Source: Dryocola sp. LX212 (GTDB taxonomy: Bacteria; Pseudomonadota; Gammaproteobacteria; Enterobacterales; Enterobacteriaceae). Taken from it: a DNA stretch of 64,000 bases. The translations under genes were made by a program, and so were the position numbers. Under the pieces are notes generated by a model that was given only the letters and a program-made list of their open reading frames with translations, searched no databases and was not told the DNA's origin. The stretch is from the NCBI GenBank assembly GCA_041504365.1, contig CP167917.1, positions 4,526,001 through 4,590,000 of the forward strand. Reading direction: 5' to 3'. Shown in pieces: positions 33,094-44,200 of the stretch. Each line of letters begins with the position of its first letter. Within the stretch, counting starts at the first letter, position 1.

Positions 33094-34485
33094 ATGTCCG
33101 TAAACGCCGTTGAGTCAGAAAATGCGCAACCGATTGCATCGACTCCTCCCAGTGAGCTCATCTACCGCCTTGAAGACAGACCTCCCCTGCCGCAAACCCT
33201 TTTCGCCGCCTGCCAGCACCTGCTGGCGATGTTCGTTGCGGTTATCACACCGGCGCTGCTGATCTGTCAGGCGTTGGGATTACCGGCAACGGACACCCAG
33301 CATATTATCAGCATGTCGCTGTTCGCATCCGGTGTGGCCTCTATTATTCAGATCAAAGCCTGGGGGCCGGTTGGCTCCGGCCTGCTGTCGATTCAGGGGA
33401 CCAGTTTTAACTTTGTCTCTCCGCTGATTATGGGCGGCATGGCGCTGAAGAATGGCGGTGCCGACGTGCCCACCATGATGGCGGCGCTGTTCGGCACGCT
33501 GATGCTGGCAAGCTGTACCGAGATGGCGCTGTCCCGCGTGCTGCACCTTGCCCGGCGCATTATCACGCCGCTGGTTTCCGGGGTCGTAGTAATGATTATC
33601 GGCCTGTCGCTGATTCAGGTTGGCCTGAACTCCATCGGCGGTGGCTATGCCGCCATGAGCGACCACACCTTCGGCGCGCCAAAAAACCTGATGCTGGCCG
33701 GTGCCGTGTTACTGGTCATCATTCTTCTTAACCGCCAACGCAACCCTTATCTGCGCGTGGCCTCGCTGGTTATCGCTATGGCCGTTGGCTACGCGCTTGC
33801 CTGGGCGATGGATATGCTGCCGCAGGTCACCGCGCCGACGAACACCGATTTGATTATGGTGCCAACGCCGCTCTATTACGGGCTGGGGATTGACTGGAAC
33901 CTGCTGATCCCGCTGATGCTGGTGTTTATGGTAACCTCGCTGGAAACTATCGGTGATATTACCGCCACCTCTGACGTGTCCGAGCAGCCCGTTTCAGGCC
34001 CGGTATACATGAAGCGCCTGAAGGGCGGCGTGCTGGCGAACGGCCTCAACTCCTGTGTCTCCGCAGTCTTCAACACCTTCCCGAACTCCTGCTTCGGTCA
34101 GAATAACGGTGTTATCCAGCTGACCGGCGTCGCCAGCCGCTACGTTGGTTTCGTTGTGGCACTGATGCTGATCGTGCTCGGCCTGTTCCCCGCAGTGAGC
34201 GGTTTTGTTCAGCATATTCCCGAGCCGGTGTTGGGCGGCGCAACTATCGTGATGTTCGGTACTATTGCCGCGTCCGGCGTGCGCATCGTCTCCCGCGAAC
34301 CGCTTAACCGCCGCGCCATAATGATTATAGCGCTGTCGCTCGCCGTCGGCATGGGTGTATCCCAGCAGCCGCTGATTCTGCAGTTCGCGCCTGACTGGCT
34401 AAAGACGCTTCTTTCTTCCGGCATTGCCGCCGGTGGCATAACCGCTATCGTGCTGAACCTGATTTTCCCGCCAGAGAAAGATTGA
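33094..34485 (+). CDS. xanP: Xanthine permease (NCS2 family)
   Basis: 463-residue proton-coupled purine transporter with about 14 spans. The NCS2 signature blocks are present: [39 protein letters not shown] and [23 protein letters not shown]. coli XanP imports xanthine. The ATG at 33094 ([13 protein letters not shown]) agrees with its length. A predicted PurR site lies just upstream. An inverted repeat without T run follows at 34492-34526. Confidence 0.93.
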   Translation: MSVNAVESENAQPIASTPPSELIYRLEDRPPLPQTLFAACQHLLAMFVAVITPALLICQALGLPATDTQHIISMSLFASGVASIIQIKAWGPVGSGLLSIQGTSFNFVSPLIMGGMALKNGGADVPTMMAALFGTLMLASCTEMALSRVLHLARRIITPLVSGVVVMIIGLSLIQVGLNSIGGGYAAMSDHTFGAPKNLMLAGAVLLVIILLNRQRNPYLRVASLVIAMAVGYALAWAMDMLPQVTAPTNTDLIMVPTPLYYGLGIDWNLLIPLMLVFMVTSLETIGDITATSDVSEQPVSGPVYMKRLKGGVLANGLNSCVSAVFNTFPNSCFGQNNGVIQLTGVASRYVGFVVALMLIVLGLFPAVSGFVQHIPEPVLGGATIVMFGTIAASGVRIVSREPLNRRAIMIIALSLAVGMGVSQQPLILQFAPDWLKTLLSSGIAAGGITAIVLNLIFPPEKD

Positions 34486-34611
34486 TGCCCCTCACGCGCC
34501 TGGGAATTATTTAAACCGGCGCGTGAAACCTGCCCTGACAATCTCATCCTTGAGCTATAACGGTAAATGGGGCATAACACCCATTACCGAAACTTCATGG
34601 GATGGAAGACA

Positions 34612-36375
34612 ATGAAATTTCTCGGAAAGCTAATCGTAGTTATCCTTGTTGCCTTACTGGTACTGCTCGTTGCCGCCTGGCTTTTACTGCAGACTCGCTG
34701 GGGAGCGAGCCAGCTCAGCGGCTGGGTAAATGAAAATACCGGTTACCAGTTCTCGTTTGAAAACATGGATAACCGCTGGGCTTCCCCCACCCACGTTACG
34801 CTTAATAAAGTCACGTTCGGGCGAAAAGGTCAGCCCGCAACGCTGGTTGCGCAGGTCGTTGATATCGGCCTGAGCACGCGTCAGTTCTCGGAGCCGCTCC
34901 ACGTTGATACCATTTTGCTGAAAGATGGCACCCTGAACCTGACCCCAACGGCGGCCCCTTTACCTTTCAAAGCCGACCAGCTACAGCTGAGCGATATGGC
35001 GCTGAACAGCCCGGGCTCCGAGTGGGATTTACGCGCCCAGCGCGTGAACGGCGGTATTTCGCCGTGGCACCCCGAAGCAGGGAAAGTGCTGGGCAAGACC
35101 GCCGATATTCAGTTCAGCGCGGGCTCCATGACGCTTAACGGCGTTCCGGCGAGCAATGTCCTGCTGCAGGGGGCAATCAATAACGACCGGGTGACTCTCT
35201 CTAACATCGGCGCGGATATGGCTCGTGGTTCACTTACCGGCAATGCCAGCCGCAGCCCGGACGGCTCGTGGCAGGTCGGCAGCCTGCGTATGAACGATAT
35301 CCGCCTGCAAACGGACAAATCGATTACCGATTTCATTGCGCCGGTTACCACCGTTCCCTCGCTGAAAATAGGCAGCCTGGAGATAACGGATGCGCGCCTG
35401 GAAGGCAAAGACTGGGCGGTGACCGATTTAGATCTGAGCCTGCGCAACCTGACGCTGGCCAACGGCGGCTGGCAGACAGAGGACGGCAGGCTGTCGCTGA
35501 ATGCCAGCAGCTTTATCAATGGCTCAATGCAGCTTAACGATCCCATTGTGAACATAGATTTCACGCCGCAGGCCGCCGTGCTGCGCCAGTTCACCTCCCG
35601 ATGGGAAAGAGGCATCGTGCGTGCCTCAGGCCAGTGGCTTCGTGGGGACAGGAGGCTGGAACTGGATGAGGTGGCGCTGTCGGGACTGGAGTATACGCTG
35701 CCTGCGAACTGGCAGGCGCTGTGGCTGGAGCCGCTGCCGGAATGGCTTAACAGCGTGACGGTTAAAAAATTTTCCGCAAACCGCAACCTGATCATCGACA
35801 TCAATCCGGACTTCCCGTTCCAGCTCACCTCGCTGGATGGCATGGGTAATAACTTAACGGTGGTGCGCGACAGGCAATGGGGGATGTGGGATGGAAATCT
35901 AATGCTGAACGCAGCGTCAGCCACGTTCAACCGGGTAGACGTACGCCGTCCATCTATATCGCTCGTGGCAAACACAAATCAGATTACGATTTCCGAGCTG
36001 AGCGCATTTGCAGGTAAAGGGATGCTGGAGGCGACGGGGGCGATTTCACAATCACCGCAGCGGAACGCCGCCATCAATCTGCGCGGGCGCTCCGTGCCGG
36101 TAAACACTTTGCAGCAGTGGGGATGGCCTGAGGTGCCGCTCTCCGGCGACGGCAACCTGCAGCTTTCGGTGACGGGTAATCTAGCCGCGAAAATGCCCTT
36201 GAAACCAACGGTTAATGGCACATTACGCGCCACAGGGGCAGACGGTAAGCTGATTGAGCAGAGAATGCAGAACGGGGACGTGCCAACGGAGCCGACAGCG
36301 GCTCTGGACAGCTACTCCTCTTCGTTGCCGCCCTCTTCCAGCGGCCCGAACGGCTTAGCAGGAAGCACCAGATAA
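34612..36375 (+). CDS. yicH: AsmA-family inner-membrane protein YicH
   Basis: 587 residues, about 18 more than E. coli YicH. One N-terminal span ([20 protein letters not shown], residues 7-26) anchors a large periplasmic beta-rich domain. AsmA-like proteins (TamB, YhdP, YdbH, AsmA) form hydrophobic-groove bridges linked to phospholipid transport to the outer membrane; the specific job of YicH is not settled. The last roughly 20 residues ([19 protein letters not shown]) are low-complexity and are encoded opposite the end of fabY, so they look like a tail gained at a rearrangement junction. Confidence 0.9.
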   Translation: MKFLGKLIVVILVALLVLLVAAWLLLQTRWGASQLSGWVNENTGYQFSFENMDNRWASPTHVTLNKVTFGRKGQPATLVAQVVDIGLSTRQFSEPLHVDTILLKDGTLNLTPTAAPLPFKADQLQLSDMALNSPGSEWDLRAQRVNGGISPWHPEAGKVLGKTADIQFSAGSMTLNGVPASNVLLQGAINNDRVTLSNIGADMARGSLTGNASRSPDGSWQVGSLRMNDIRLQTDKSITDFIAPVTTVPSLKIGSLEITDARLEGKDWAVTDLDLSLRNLTLANGGWQTEDGRLSLNASSFINGSMQLNDPIVNIDFTPQAAVLRQFTSRWERGIVRASGQWLRGDRRLELDEVALSGLEYTLPANWQALWLEPLPEWLNSVTVKKFSANRNLIIDINPDFPFQLTSLDGMGNNLTVVRDRQWGMWDGNLMLNAASATFNRVDVRRPSISLVANTNQITISELSAFAGKGMLEATGAISQSPQRNAAINLRGRSVPVNTLQQWGWPEVPLSGDGNLQLSVTGNLAAKMPLKPTVNGTLRATGADGKLIEQRMQNGDVPTEPTAALDSYSSSLPPSSSGPNGLAGSTR

Positions 36376-37253
36376 ACGCCTTCAAAAACGGCACCCATGG
36401 TGTCGTCGCCGTAAAGCTCAACCTGCAGGGCAACGCGAGCTTTACGGCCCCGTGCCAGGCGGTCCAGATCGCCGCTCAGTGACCCCAGATCCGCTATCGC
36501 GCCCGGCCTTCCGGTAATCGGGCTGCTGTAACGGATATGCGCATCCGCGAGTATTATCGTGCCGCCCAGATGGCGTTCGCGCAGCATCAACCAGATAAGC
36601 CCCCAGCCAGTTAGCGTGGCCAGCGAGAACAGACTGCCAGCAAACAGCGTCTGATGTGGATTTTGATTGCCCGCTTCCGGCATGGTAGTAATGAATTTCT
36701 GGCCGGTGTACTGCTGGATGCGTACGCCCATCTTTTCGCTGAGTGGGATATGTTCGTACCAGGCCTGCTGCAGCTGTCCACACCAGTCGGCGCGATGCAG
36801 GATATCGTCCAGAGAGGCCACCGGTTTTATCATCAGGAAGTGGCGTACGGGCGTCGTTTGCGGGGTAGTGATCTCCCCCTGGTTCTCAAAGCCCAGCTTG
36901 GCAAAGAACTCCACCGCGTCTTCGCGGGCGCTGCACACGACGCGCTTCACCCCTTCCTGCCGCGCGACGGACTCGAGGGTCATCGCCATCAGCGTCCCCA
37001 GCCCTTTGTCCTGCACGGATGGATGGACAGCCATAAAGCGAATGGCCGCTTCGTTATCGGCATTGATATACAGACGGCCAATAGCAACCGTATTGCCTTC
37101 TTCGTCCACCACCATCTGGTGATGGGCCATGGCATCCCAGGCATCGCGCTCTGAGCCCTTCGGCTGGTGCAGGGGCTTGCGCAGCATTTCCCAGCGGAAC
37201 TGGTAGTAGCGCTCAAGTTCTTCTTCGGTTTCTGGTACGCGAAGGTGATACAT
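36312..37253 (-). CDS. fabY: FabY-type fatty acid biosynthesis protein (YiiD): GNAT plus hotdog domains
   Basis: 313 residues. The N-terminal half is a GNAT acetyltransferase fold ([21 protein letters not shown] is the acetyl-CoA loop, about residues 74-94). The C-terminal half is a thioesterase-like hotdog domain ([21 protein letters not shown]). E. coli YiiD is reported to support initiation of fatty acid synthesis as an acetoacetyl-ACP synthase-like activity (FabY). It is the distal gene of yihX-yihY-dtd-fabY. Its last 64 bases overlap the convergent yicH. Confidence 0.9.
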   Translation of the reverse strand: MYHLRVPETEEELERYYQFRWEMLRKPLHQPKGSERDAWDAMAHHQMVVDEEGNTVAIGRLYINADNEAAIRFMAVHPSVQDKGLGTLMAMTLESVARQEGVKRVVCSAREDAVEFFAKLGFENQGEITTPQTTPVRHFLMIKPVASLDDILHRADWCGQLQQAWYEHIPLSEKMGVRIQQYTGQKFITTMPEAGNQNPHQTLFAGSLFSLATLTGWGLIWLMLRERHLGGTIILADAHIRYSSPITGRPGAIADLGSLSGDLDRLARGRKARVALQVELYGDDTMGAVFEGVYLVLPAKPFGPLEEGGNEEE

Positions 37254-37301
37254 ACATGCACTCTCTCTTGTTGCGCGGAACCGTCAAAAATAGCGGCGTA
37301 A

Positions 37302-37739
37302 TCAGACCTGCAGCCAGAACGTCACCGGGCCGTCGTTAGTCAGCGATACGTGCATATCCGCAGCAAAGCGTCCTGTTTCAGCTACGACTCCCTGGCTTCG
37401 ACAGCGGGTGACGAAATACTCGTACAACGCTTCTGCCTGCTCTGGCGCAGCACCTCCCGAAAAGCTCGGGCGCCTGCCACGCTCGGTATCTGCCGCAAGC
37501 GTAAACTGGGAAACCACCAGCACGCTGCCGCCGGCCTGCTGCACGTTGAGGTTCATCTTGCCGTTTTCGTCGCTGAAAATTCGGTAGCCTAAAACACGTT
37601 CGCACAGGCGGTTAGCTTTCTGTTCGTTGTCTTCTTTTTCGACACCCAATAACACTAAAAGTCCCGGACCAATTTCACCGGTGGTTTCACCCTCTACGGT
37701 AACGCTGGCGTGGGTGACGCGCTGAATTAATGCAATCAT
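37302..37739 (-). CDS. dtd: D-aminoacyl-tRNA deacylase
   Basis: 145 residues. Dtd frees D-amino acids wrongly attached to tRNA, and glycine from tRNA-Ala. The cross-subunit motifs VSQFTLAAD and NDGPVTFWL (with the Gly-Pro that rejects L-amino acids) are both visible. Its start overlaps the yihY stop by four bases. Confidence 0.96.
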   Translation of the reverse strand: MIALIQRVTHASVTVEGETTGEIGPGLLVLLGVEKEDNEQKANRLCERVLGYRIFSDENGKMNLNVQQAGGSVLVVSQFTLAADTERGRRPSFSGGAAPEQAEALYEYFVTRCRSQGVVAETGRFAADMHVSLTNDGPVTFWLQV

Positions 37740-38608
37740 GGTTCTTCCTGAATTTCCTGCTGTGCTTCAATGCGAAGCTTACGATACTCCCCGAGAGTGA
37801 CAGTAATTTCCGCCCCGAGCAACACGATACACCACGTCCAGTAGACCCAAACAAACAAAATCGGGATCACCGCCAGCACGCCGTAAATCAGCTGATAAGA
37901 AGGGAACATAGTGATGTAGAGCGCGAAGCCTTTCTTACCTAATTCGAAGAGCAGAGCAGCAACTAATGAGCCAATCATGGCGTCTTTCACCGGCACGCGG
38001 GCAATAGGCACGATGCTGTAAAGCATCCAGAACGACAGCCAGGAGAGCAGCAGCGGGAAGATGCGCAACACCTGGTCAATCATGCTGTTAAAGCCCGTTA
38101 TCCAGTACATGGAAAGCAAGTAGGAACTCAGGGCCAGGCTTGCCCCGGCCAGCAGCGGCCCAAGCGTGAGGATCATCCAGTACACGGCAAAGGAGTAAAT
38201 TTTTGGCCGGGTCTTTTTGCTGCGCCAGATGGTATTCAGCGCGCTGTCCACGGCATACATCAGCAGCAAAGCCGTGACGATAAGCCCGCAGGCGCCTACT
38301 GCCGTCATTTTGCTGGAGTTAGCGACGAACTGCTCGATATAGCGCTGGATAATGTCGCCGGTGGAAGGGATAAAGTTCGAAAATATAAAGTGCCGCAGCT
38401 GAACGCTGACGTCTGAGAACATTGGAAATGCGGCAAACAGCGCAAAAACGACGGCGATAAACGGCACCAGCGACAGTAGCGACACGTAGGCCAGGTTACC
38501 CGCGAGGGTCGTCATGTTGTCCTGGTCTATACGCTGCCAGAGCAGTTTGCCCCAGGCAACGCATGGCCTGAGGCATGTAACGGTGGTGCGACGAACGTCT
38601 TTTAGCAT
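37736..38608 (-). CDS. yihY: YihY/BrkB-family inner-membrane protein
   Basis: 290 residues with about six membrane spans. [31 protein letters not shown] is typical of the YihY (virulence factor BrkB, once misnamed ribonuclease BN) family; substrate unknown. The C-terminus is charged and cytoplasmic ([16 protein letters not shown]). It is coupled to yihX (7-base overlap) and dtd (4-base overlap). Confidence 0.93.
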   Translation of the reverse strand: MLKDVRRTTVTCLRPCVAWGKLLWQRIDQDNMTTLAGNLAYVSLLSLVPFIAVVFALFAAFPMFSDVSVQLRHFIFSNFIPSTGDIIQRYIEQFVANSSKMTAVGACGLIVTALLLMYAVDSALNTIWRSKKTRPKIYSFAVYWMILTLGPLLAGASLALSSYLLSMYWITGFNSMIDQVLRIFPLLLSWLSFWMLYSIVPIARVPVKDAMIGSLVAALLFELGKKGFALYITMFPSYQLIYGVLAVIPILFVWVYWTWCIVLLGAEITVTLGEYRKLRIEAQQEIQEEP

Positions 38609-39201
38609 GGATTCTTCGCGAAATAATCAGGCACGGTCTCTTTACCGGTCACAAGAACGCTGGTGATACCCACCTGTTGAGCCCCTTTTATATTATCGGC
38701 GTTATCGTCAAAAAAGATTGCCCGATCCGCAGGCATTCCCTCTTCCTGAAGGAGTTTAAGGTAGATGTCAGGCTCCGGTTTGCGCGTCCCCATCTCCTGT
38801 GAGAGATAGATTTTATCCGCTGCCTCGGCAATTTCCGGGTATTCCCCCGGCCAGAAGTTCGTGTGTAAACGGTTGGTATTGGACAGGACTACCACGCGAT
38901 GCCCTTTCTCGCGAAGCTGCTTCATCACGGCAATGACTTCCGGGCGCAGGGCGACAAACACCGCCTGCCAGCCTGCCGCAAACTGATCAAAGCTCAGCGC
39001 CATTCCCATCTCATCGCAAACGGCGGCAGCAAACTCTTCATCCGTTATCTCCCCCCGCTCGTGGCGATGGAAAGCTTCCCCCATCACAAAGCTGTTTTTT
39101 AAGTTCGCCAGCGGGACCCGGCTGAGATCGCTCCACACCCCCATGACGCGGTTGAAGTCGATATCAACAATGACGTTACCTAAATCAAAGATATACAGCA
39201 T
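38602..39201 (-). CDS. yihX: Alpha-D-glucose-1-phosphate phosphatase (HAD family)
   Basis: 199-residue HAD hydrolase. [15 protein letters not shown] is motif I with the nucleophile Asp, [13 protein letters not shown] is motif II, and [11 protein letters not shown] plus [13 protein letters not shown] are motifs III and IV. E. coli YihX hydrolyses alpha-glucose-1-phosphate, linked to glycogen turnover. In K-12 a long yihL-yihW stretch lies between typA and yihX; here yihX lies next to typA. Confidence 0.94.
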   Translation of the reverse strand: MLYIFDLGNVIVDIDFNRVMGVWSDLSRVPLANLKNSFVMGEAFHRHERGEITDEEFAAAVCDEMGMALSFDQFAAGWQAVFVALRPEVIAVMKQLREKGHRVVVLSNTNRLHTNFWPGEYPEIAEAADKIYLSQEMGTRKPEPDIYLKLLQEEGMPADRAIFFDDNADNIKGAQQVGITSVLVTGKETVPDYFAKNPC

Positions 39202-39300
39202 AAGCCTCTCCTTTGCGCATGGACAAATAACTGTAGCGGTAAAGGAAGGCTTTGACTATGGGTGCGTATGACCTGTTTAGGGATCTGGGAGGTACACGCA

Positions 39301-39332
39301 AAAAAAAGCCCCGTCTTTGCAGACAGGGCTCT
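39301..39332 (-). terminator. Terminator after typA
   Basis: On the minus strand the stem AGCCCTGTCT-GCAA-AGACGGGGCT (one T-G pair) is followed by a run of seven T. Confidence 0.8.
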
Positions 39333-39353
39333 GATACTGTGCAGAAAAGAAAC

Positions 39354-41180
39354 TTACGCTTCTTTGCCGCCACGACCCGCGCGTTTGCGGTCGTTTTCAG
39401 TCAGGTGACGCTTACGAATACGGACGGAGGTAGGGGTAACTTCTACCAGTTCGTCGTCATCGATGAACTCCAGCGCCTGCTCCAGGGACATTTTCTGTGC
39501 CGGAACCAGGGTAGTCGCTTCGTCAGTACCGGACGCACGCATGTTGGTCAGTTTCTTACCGGTCAGGCAGTTTACGGTCAGGTCGTTAGAACGACTGTGA
39601 ATACCGATGATCTGACCTTCATAAACTTCCGCACCGTGGCCCAGGAACAGCTTACCGCGGTCCTGCAGGCTGAACAGCGCAAACGCAACGGCTTTACCCT
39701 GACCGTTAGAGATCAGTACGCCGTTCTGACGCTGGCCGATTTCGCCAGGCTTCACGTCGTCGTAGTGGCTGAAGGTGGAGTACAGCAGACCGGTACCGGA
39801 AGTCATGGTCATGAACTCGGTACGGAAGCCGATCAGGCCACGTGCCGGGATCAGGTAATCCAGACGGATACGACCTTTGCCGTCAGGGATCATGTCTTTA
39901 ACATCGCCCTTACGCTCACCCATCGCCTGCATCACAGAACCCTGGTGCTGTTCTTCGATATCCAGCGTCACGTTTTCGAACGGCTCCTGCATGCGGCCAT
40001 CGATCATACGGTTGATAACTTTCGGACGGGACACGGCCAGTTCGAAGCCTTCACGACGCATGTTTTCGATCAGTACAGACAGGTGCAGTTCACCACGGCC
40101 GGATACACGGAACGCGTCCGCGTCTTCGGTTTCTTCAACGCGCAGCGCAACGTTGTGCACCAGCTCTTTGTTCAGGCGGTCAAGGATCTGACGGGAGGTA
40201 ACGTACTTACCTTCTTTACCACAGAACGGAGAGGTGTTGACGTTGAAGAACATGGTCACCGTTGGTTCATCTACGGACAGCGCTGGCAGCGCTTCAACGT
40301 TTTGCGTGTCGCAAAGGGTGTCGGAGATGTTCAGTTCGCCCAGACCGGTGATAGCGATGATATCGCCCGCTTCGGCTTCGGTGGATTCAATACGCTCCAG
40401 ACCGAGGTGAGTCAGGACTTTACCGACTTTACCGTTACGAGTTTTGCCTTCGCTGTCGATGATGGTGATCTGCTGGTTAGGCTTCACTTTACCGCGCTTG
40501 ATGCGACCGATGCCGATAACACCAACGTAGTTGTTGTAGTCGAGCTGGGAGATTTGCATCTGGAACGGACCATCAAGGTCAACGCTTGGCGCTTTAACGT
40601 GGTCAACAATCGCCTGGTACAGCGGAGTCATGTCTTCCGCCATATCAGTGTGATCGTTACCCGCGATACCCATCAGTGCAGATGCATAGATGATTGGGAA
40701 GTCGAGCTGCTCGTCGCTTGCGTCGAGGTTAACGAACAGGTCGAAGACCTGATCCACAACCCAGTCAGGACGCGCGCCAGGACGGTCAACTTTGTTGATA
40801 ACCACGATTGGCTTCAGACCATGTGCAAAGGCCTTTTTGGTCACAAAGCGCGTCTGCGGCATTGGGCCATCCATTGCGTCAACGACCAGCAGAACGGAGT
40901 CTACCATGGACATTACACGTTCAACTTCACCACCGAAGTCGGCGTGCCCAGGGGTATCAACGATGTTGATACGGTAGTCATTCCATTTGATAGCGGTGTT
41001 TTTAGCGAGGATGGTAATCCCACGCTCTTTCTCCAAATCGTTGGAGTCCATCACGCGTTCGGTAGCTTCAGCACGTTCGTTACTGAAAGTACCAGATTGC
41101 TGCAGCAGCTTATCAACCAGGGTAGTTTTACCATGGTCAACGTGCGCGATGATGGCGATGTTACGCAGATTTTCGATCAC
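39354..41180 (-). CDS. typA: Ribosome-associated translational GTPase TypA/BipA
   Basis: 608 residues. EF-G-like GTPase with G1 [15 protein letters not shown]3 [12 protein letters not shown] and G4 [10 protein letters not shown], then domains II, III, V and the BipA-specific C-terminal domain ([20 protein letters not shown]). It aids 50S assembly at low temperature and stress growth, and is dispensable under rich growth. It is divergent from glnA, as in E. coli. Strong codon bias creates a 658-codon open frame on the opposite strand, which is not a gene. Confidence 0.97.
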   Translation of the reverse strand: MIENLRNIAIIAHVDHGKTTLVDKLLQQSGTFSNERAEATERVMDSNDLEKERGITILAKNTAIKWNDYRINIVDTPGHADFGGEVERVMSMVDSVLLVVDAMDGPMPQTRFVTKKAFAHGLKPIVVINKVDRPGARPDWVVDQVFDLFVNLDASDEQLDFPIIYASALMGIAGNDHTDMAEDMTPLYQAIVDHVKAPSVDLDGPFQMQISQLDYNNYVGVIGIGRIKRGKVKPNQQITIIDSEGKTRNGKVGKVLTHLGLERIESTEAEAGDIIAITGLGELNISDTLCDTQNVEALPALSVDEPTVTMFFNVNTSPFCGKEGKYVTSRQILDRLNKELVHNVALRVEETEDADAFRVSGRGELHLSVLIENMRREGFELAVSRPKVINRMIDGRMQEPFENVTLDIEEQHQGSVMQAMGERKGDVKDMIPDGKGRIRLDYLIPARGLIGFRTEFMTMTSGTGLLYSTFSHYDDVKPGEIGQRQNGVLISNGQGKAVAFALFSLQDRGKLFLGHGAEVYEGQIIGIHSRSNDLTVNCLTGKKLTNMRASGTDEATTLVPAQKMSLEQALEFIDDDELVEVTPTSVRIRKRHLTENDRKRAGRGGKEA

Positions 41181-41330
41181 AACTTTGCCTCAGGCATTAG
41201 AAATAGCGCGTTATTGTACACGTATTAATCGAAGGACAGAACAGGATCACAAAGAACCTTTACAAACAATGTTGAAAGTAAGGGATTGTGATCGCTTTCA
41301 CGGAGCTAAAAAGGGAGCTAAAACGTAAAT

Positions 41331-41420
41331 TGCACCAATATGGTGCCCATTTTTCACACTGGAGCACTATATTGGTGCAAGTTATCCATCATGGTGCAGC
41401 CCTTTTGCACTATAGTGCGC
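41331..41420 (+). promoter_or_regulatory. NtrC (NRI) enhancer sites upstream of glnA
   Basis: Strong dyads matching TGCACYA-N3-TGGTGCA lie at 41331-41346 (TGCACCAATATGGTGC, perfect) and 41363-41378 (AGCACTATATTGGTGC). Weaker partial sites lie at 41391-41398 (ATGGTGCA) and 41406-41418 (TGCACTATAGTGC). This is the E. coli glnA layout, where phosphorylated NtrC at the two strong sites activates glnAp2 and represses glnAp1. Confidence 0.88.
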
Positions 41421-41451
41421 ATGATAACGCCTTTTTGGGGTAATTTAAAAG

Positions 41452-41469
41452 TTGGCACAGATTTCGCTT
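41452..41469 (+). promoter_or_regulatory. glnAp2 sigma-54 promoter
   Basis: TTGGCACAGATTTCGCTT has the -24 GG (TTGGCAC) and -12 GC elements at sigma-54 spacing, and equals the E. coli glnAp2 core as I recall it. It lies about 90 bp upstream of the glnA ATG and about 75-105 bp from the strong NtrC sites. Confidence 0.9.
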
Positions 41470-41556
41470 TATAAGTTTCAGGGCGAAAAGCCACTTTTAA
41501 TAAAATTATCAGACCTCGTTACCACGACGACAATGACCAATCCGGGAGAGTTAAGT

Positions 41557-42966
41557 ATGTCCGCTGAACACGTTTTGACGATGCTGAATGAGCATGAAGT
41601 GAAATTTGTTGATTTGCGCTTCACTGACACCAAGGGTAAAGAACAGCACGTTACAATCCCTGCTCACCAGGTGAATGCTGAATTCTTCGAAGAAGGCAAA
41701 ATGTTTGACGGCTCCTCGATTGGCGGCTGGAAAGGCATCAATGAATCCGACATGGTGCTGATGCCAGACGCGTCTACCGCAGTCATCGACCCGTTCTTCG
41801 CCGATTCTACCCTGATCATTCGTTGTGACATTCTTGAGCCAGGTACCCTGCAGGGTTATGACCGCGACCCGCGCTCCATCGCGAAACGCGCGGAAGACTA
41901 CCTGCGTTCTACCGGTCTGGCTGATACCGTCCTGTTCGGGCCAGAACCAGAGTTCTTCCTGTTCGACGACATCCGTTTCGGCAGCTCCATCTCCGGCTCC
42001 CACGTTGCTATCGATGATATCGAAGGCGCATGGAACACCGGCACCAAATACGAAGGCGGCAACAAAGGCCACCGTCCTGCAGTGAAAGGCGGTTACTTCC
42101 CGGTTCCACCAGTCGACTCCGCACAGGACCTGCGTTCTGCAATGTGTCTGACCATGGAGCAGATGGGCCTGGTTGTTGAAGCTCACCACCACGAAGTGGC
42201 AACGGCTGGTCAGAACGAAGTGGCAACCCGCTTCAACACCATGACCAAAAAAGCTGATGAAATTCAGATCTACAAATACGTCGTGCACAACGTTGCTCAC
42301 GCTTACGGCAAAACTGCGACCTTCATGCCAAAACCAATGTTTGGCGACAACGGTTCCGGTATGCACTGCCACATGTCCCTGTCCAAGAACGGCGTAAACC
42401 TGTTCGCTGGCGACAAATATGCGGGCCTGTCTGAGCAAGCGCTGTACTACATCGGCGGCGTTATCAAGCACGCTAAAGCGATCAACGCCCTGTCTAACCC
42501 GACAACTAACTCCTACAAGCGTCTGGTCCCGGGTTACGAAGCTCCTGTTATGCTGGCTTACTCTGCCCGTAACCGTTCAGCTTCTATCCGTATCCCAGTG
42601 GTTGCGTCCCCTAAAGCACGTCGTATCGAAGTGCGCTTCCCGGACCCGGCGGCTAACCCATACCTGTGCTTCGCCGCGCTGCTGATGGCTGGCCTTGACG
42701 GTATCAAAAACAAAATCCATCCGGGCGAAGCGATGGACAAAAACCTGTATGACCTGCCGCCGGAAGAAGCGAAAGAGATCCCACAGGTTGCAGGCTCTCT
42801 GGAAGAAGCACTGAACTGCCTGAACGAAGACCGCGAGTTCCTGACCGCGGGCGGCGTGTTCACTGACGACGCTATCGATGCCTACATCGCCCTGCGTATC
42901 GAGGAAAATGACCGCGTGCGCATGACGCCGCACCCGGTAGAGTTCGAGTTGTACTATAGCGTTTAA
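41557..42966 (+). CDS. glnA: Glutamine synthetase (type I)
   Basis: 469 residues. Makes glutamine from glutamate, ammonia and [20 protein letters not shown] is the beta-grasp signature, [17 protein letters not shown] the ATP region, and [15 protein letters not shown] carries the adenylylated Tyr near 398 acted on by GlnE. The start at 41557 ([11 protein letters not shown]) agrees with E. coli; a frame open further upstream crosses the promoter. It heads glnA-glnL-glnG, with a terminator plus an internal glnL promoter downstream. Confidence 0.98.
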   Translation: MSAEHVLTMLNEHEVKFVDLRFTDTKGKEQHVTIPAHQVNAEFFEEGKMFDGSSIGGWKGINESDMVLMPDASTAVIDPFFADSTLIIRCDILEPGTLQGYDRDPRSIAKRAEDYLRSTGLADTVLFGPEPEFFLFDDIRFGSSISGSHVAIDDIEGAWNTGTKYEGGNKGHRPAVKGGYFPVPPVDSAQDLRSAMCLTMEQMGLVVEAHHHEVATAGQNEVATRFNTMTKKADEIQIYKYVVHNVAHAYGKTATFMPKPMFGDNGSGMHCHMSLSKNGVNLFAGDKYAGLSEQALYYIGGVIKHAKAINALSNPTTNSYKRLVPGYEAPVMLAYSARNRSASIRIPVVASPKARRIEVRFPDPAANPYLCFAALLMAGLDGIKNKIHPGEAMDKNLYDLPPEEAKEIPQVAGSLEEALNCLNEDREFLTAGGVFTDDAIDAYIALRIEENDRVRMTPHPVEFELYYSV

Positions 42967-43031
42967 GAAAAGCAGCGCTTAAGAAAAAGTACATCGTCGG
43001 ATTAAACGTTTTTTGTTGCCGTGGAAACTTT

Positions 43032-43058
43032 CAGCCCATCTTCGGATGGGCTTTTTTC
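43032..43058 (+). terminator. Terminator after glnA
   Basis: Stem AGCCCATC-TTCG-GATGGGCT with a UUCG-type loop, then TTTTTT. It limits read-through from the strong glnAp2 into glnL-glnG. Confidence 0.85.
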
Positions 43059-43108
43059 TCCACAAAATAACTGGTTAAACAGGGATTTTTACCAGCGGAC
43101 AACTATAA

Positions 43109-43125
43109 TGCACCAACATGGTGCA
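43109..43125 (+). promoter_or_regulatory. NtrC operator at the glnL promoter
   Basis: TGCACCAACATGGTGCA is a perfect NtrC dyad 18 bp before the glnL ATG. In E. coli an NtrC site here represses the internal promoter glnLp, keeping NtrB/NtrC levels low when nitrogen is ample. Confidence 0.85.
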
Positions 43126-43143
43126 TAACCCGGAGACGGCTGT

Positions 43144-44193
43144 ATGGCAACTGGCACGCTGCCCGATGCTGGGCAGATCCTGAACTCCCTGATTAACAGC
43201 ATCCTGCTGGTCGATGACGAGCTGGCGGTTCATTACGCGAACCCTGCCGCACAACAGTTGCTGGCCCAAAGTTCACGTAAACTTTACGGCACGCCGCTAC
43301 CGGACCTGCTGAGCTACTTCTCATTAAATATTGGCCTGATGCAGGAGAGCCTGATCGCCGGCCAAGGGTTTACCGATAACGAAGTGACCCTGGTGATTGA
43401 CGGGCGCTCCCATATTCTTTCTCTGACGGCACAGCGTCTGCCAGAAGGGCTGATCCTGATGGAAATGGCGCCGATGGATAACCAGCGTCGCTTAAGTCAG
43501 GAGCAGTTACAGCACGCCCAGCAGATAGCCGCACGTGACTTAGTGCGTGGGCTTGCACACGAAATCAAAAATCCGCTGGGCGGACTGCGCGGGGCAGCAC
43601 AGCTGCTGGCAAAAGCATTGCCGGACCCGTCGCTGAAGGAATACACCAACGTTATTATTGAGCAGGCAGACCGCCTGCGTAACCTGGTGGACAGGTTATT
43701 AGGCCCCCAGCAGCCCGGCATGCATGTCACCGAAAGCATTCATAAAGTGACCGAGCGCGTGATGAAACTCGTGTCGATGGAGCTGCCGGAAAACGTCATC
43801 CTGGTACGCGATTACGACCCAAGCCTGCCTGAGTTCCCGCATGACCCGGATCAGATTGAGCAGGTTTTGTTGAATATAGTACGTAACGCGTTACAGGCAC
43901 TGGGCCGCGATGGCGGCCAAATTGTCCTGCGTACCCGCACAGCTTTCCAGCTGACGCTGCACGGGACGCGCTACCGCCTGGCGGCCCGAATTGATATCGA
44001 AGATAACGGTCCGGGCATTCCGGCCGCGCTCCAGGACACGCTGTTTTACCCGATGGTCAGCGGACGTGAGGGTGGCACAGGTCTTGGCCTGTCCATCGCG
44101 CGCAGCCTTATCGATCAGCACTCCGGGAAAATAGAATTTAACAGTTGGCCAGGTCATACCGAATTTTCCGTTTATCTGCCTATTCGCCAGTGA
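43144..44193 (+). CDS. glnL: Nitrogen regulation sensor kinase/phosphatase NtrB
   Basis: 349 residues, soluble. An N-terminal PAS domain (about residues 8-75) is followed by the phospho-acceptor His in [19 protein letters not shown] (about 139), then the N box [12 protein letters not shown] and G boxes DNGPGIP and [13 protein letters not shown]. It phosphorylates NtrC when PII is uridylylated and acts as NtrC phosphatase with PII and glutamine present. Confidence 0.97.
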   Translation: MATGTLPDAGQILNSLINSILLVDDELAVHYANPAAQQLLAQSSRKLYGTPLPDLLSYFSLNIGLMQESLIAGQGFTDNEVTLVIDGRSHILSLTAQRLPEGLILMEMAPMDNQRRLSQEQLQHAQQIAARDLVRGLAHEIKNPLGGLRGAAQLLAKALPDPSLKEYTNVIIEQADRLRNLVDRLLGPQQPGMHVTESIHKVTERVMKLVSMELPENVILVRDYDPSLPEFPHDPDQIEQVLLNIVRNALQALGRDGGQIVLRTRTAFQLTLHGTRYRLAARIDIEDNGPGIPAALQDTLFYPMVSGREGGTGLGLSIARSLIDQHSGKIEFNSWPGHTEFSVYLPIRQ

Positions 44194-44200
44194 GGTTTTT

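Noticed and set aside
34492-34526. Inverted repeat TCACGCGCC/GGCGCGTGA after xanP
   Set aside because: Good 9-bp stem but a 17-base loop and no T run, so I did not call it a terminator.
39252-41228. A 658-codon open frame on the plus strand opposite typA
   Set aside because: It is an antisense shadow of the highly biased typA codons; it has no ribosome-binding site or recognisable domains and spans the typA terminator.
41551-42471. A 306-codon open frame opposite glnA
   Set aside because: Antisense shadow of strongly biased glnA codons.
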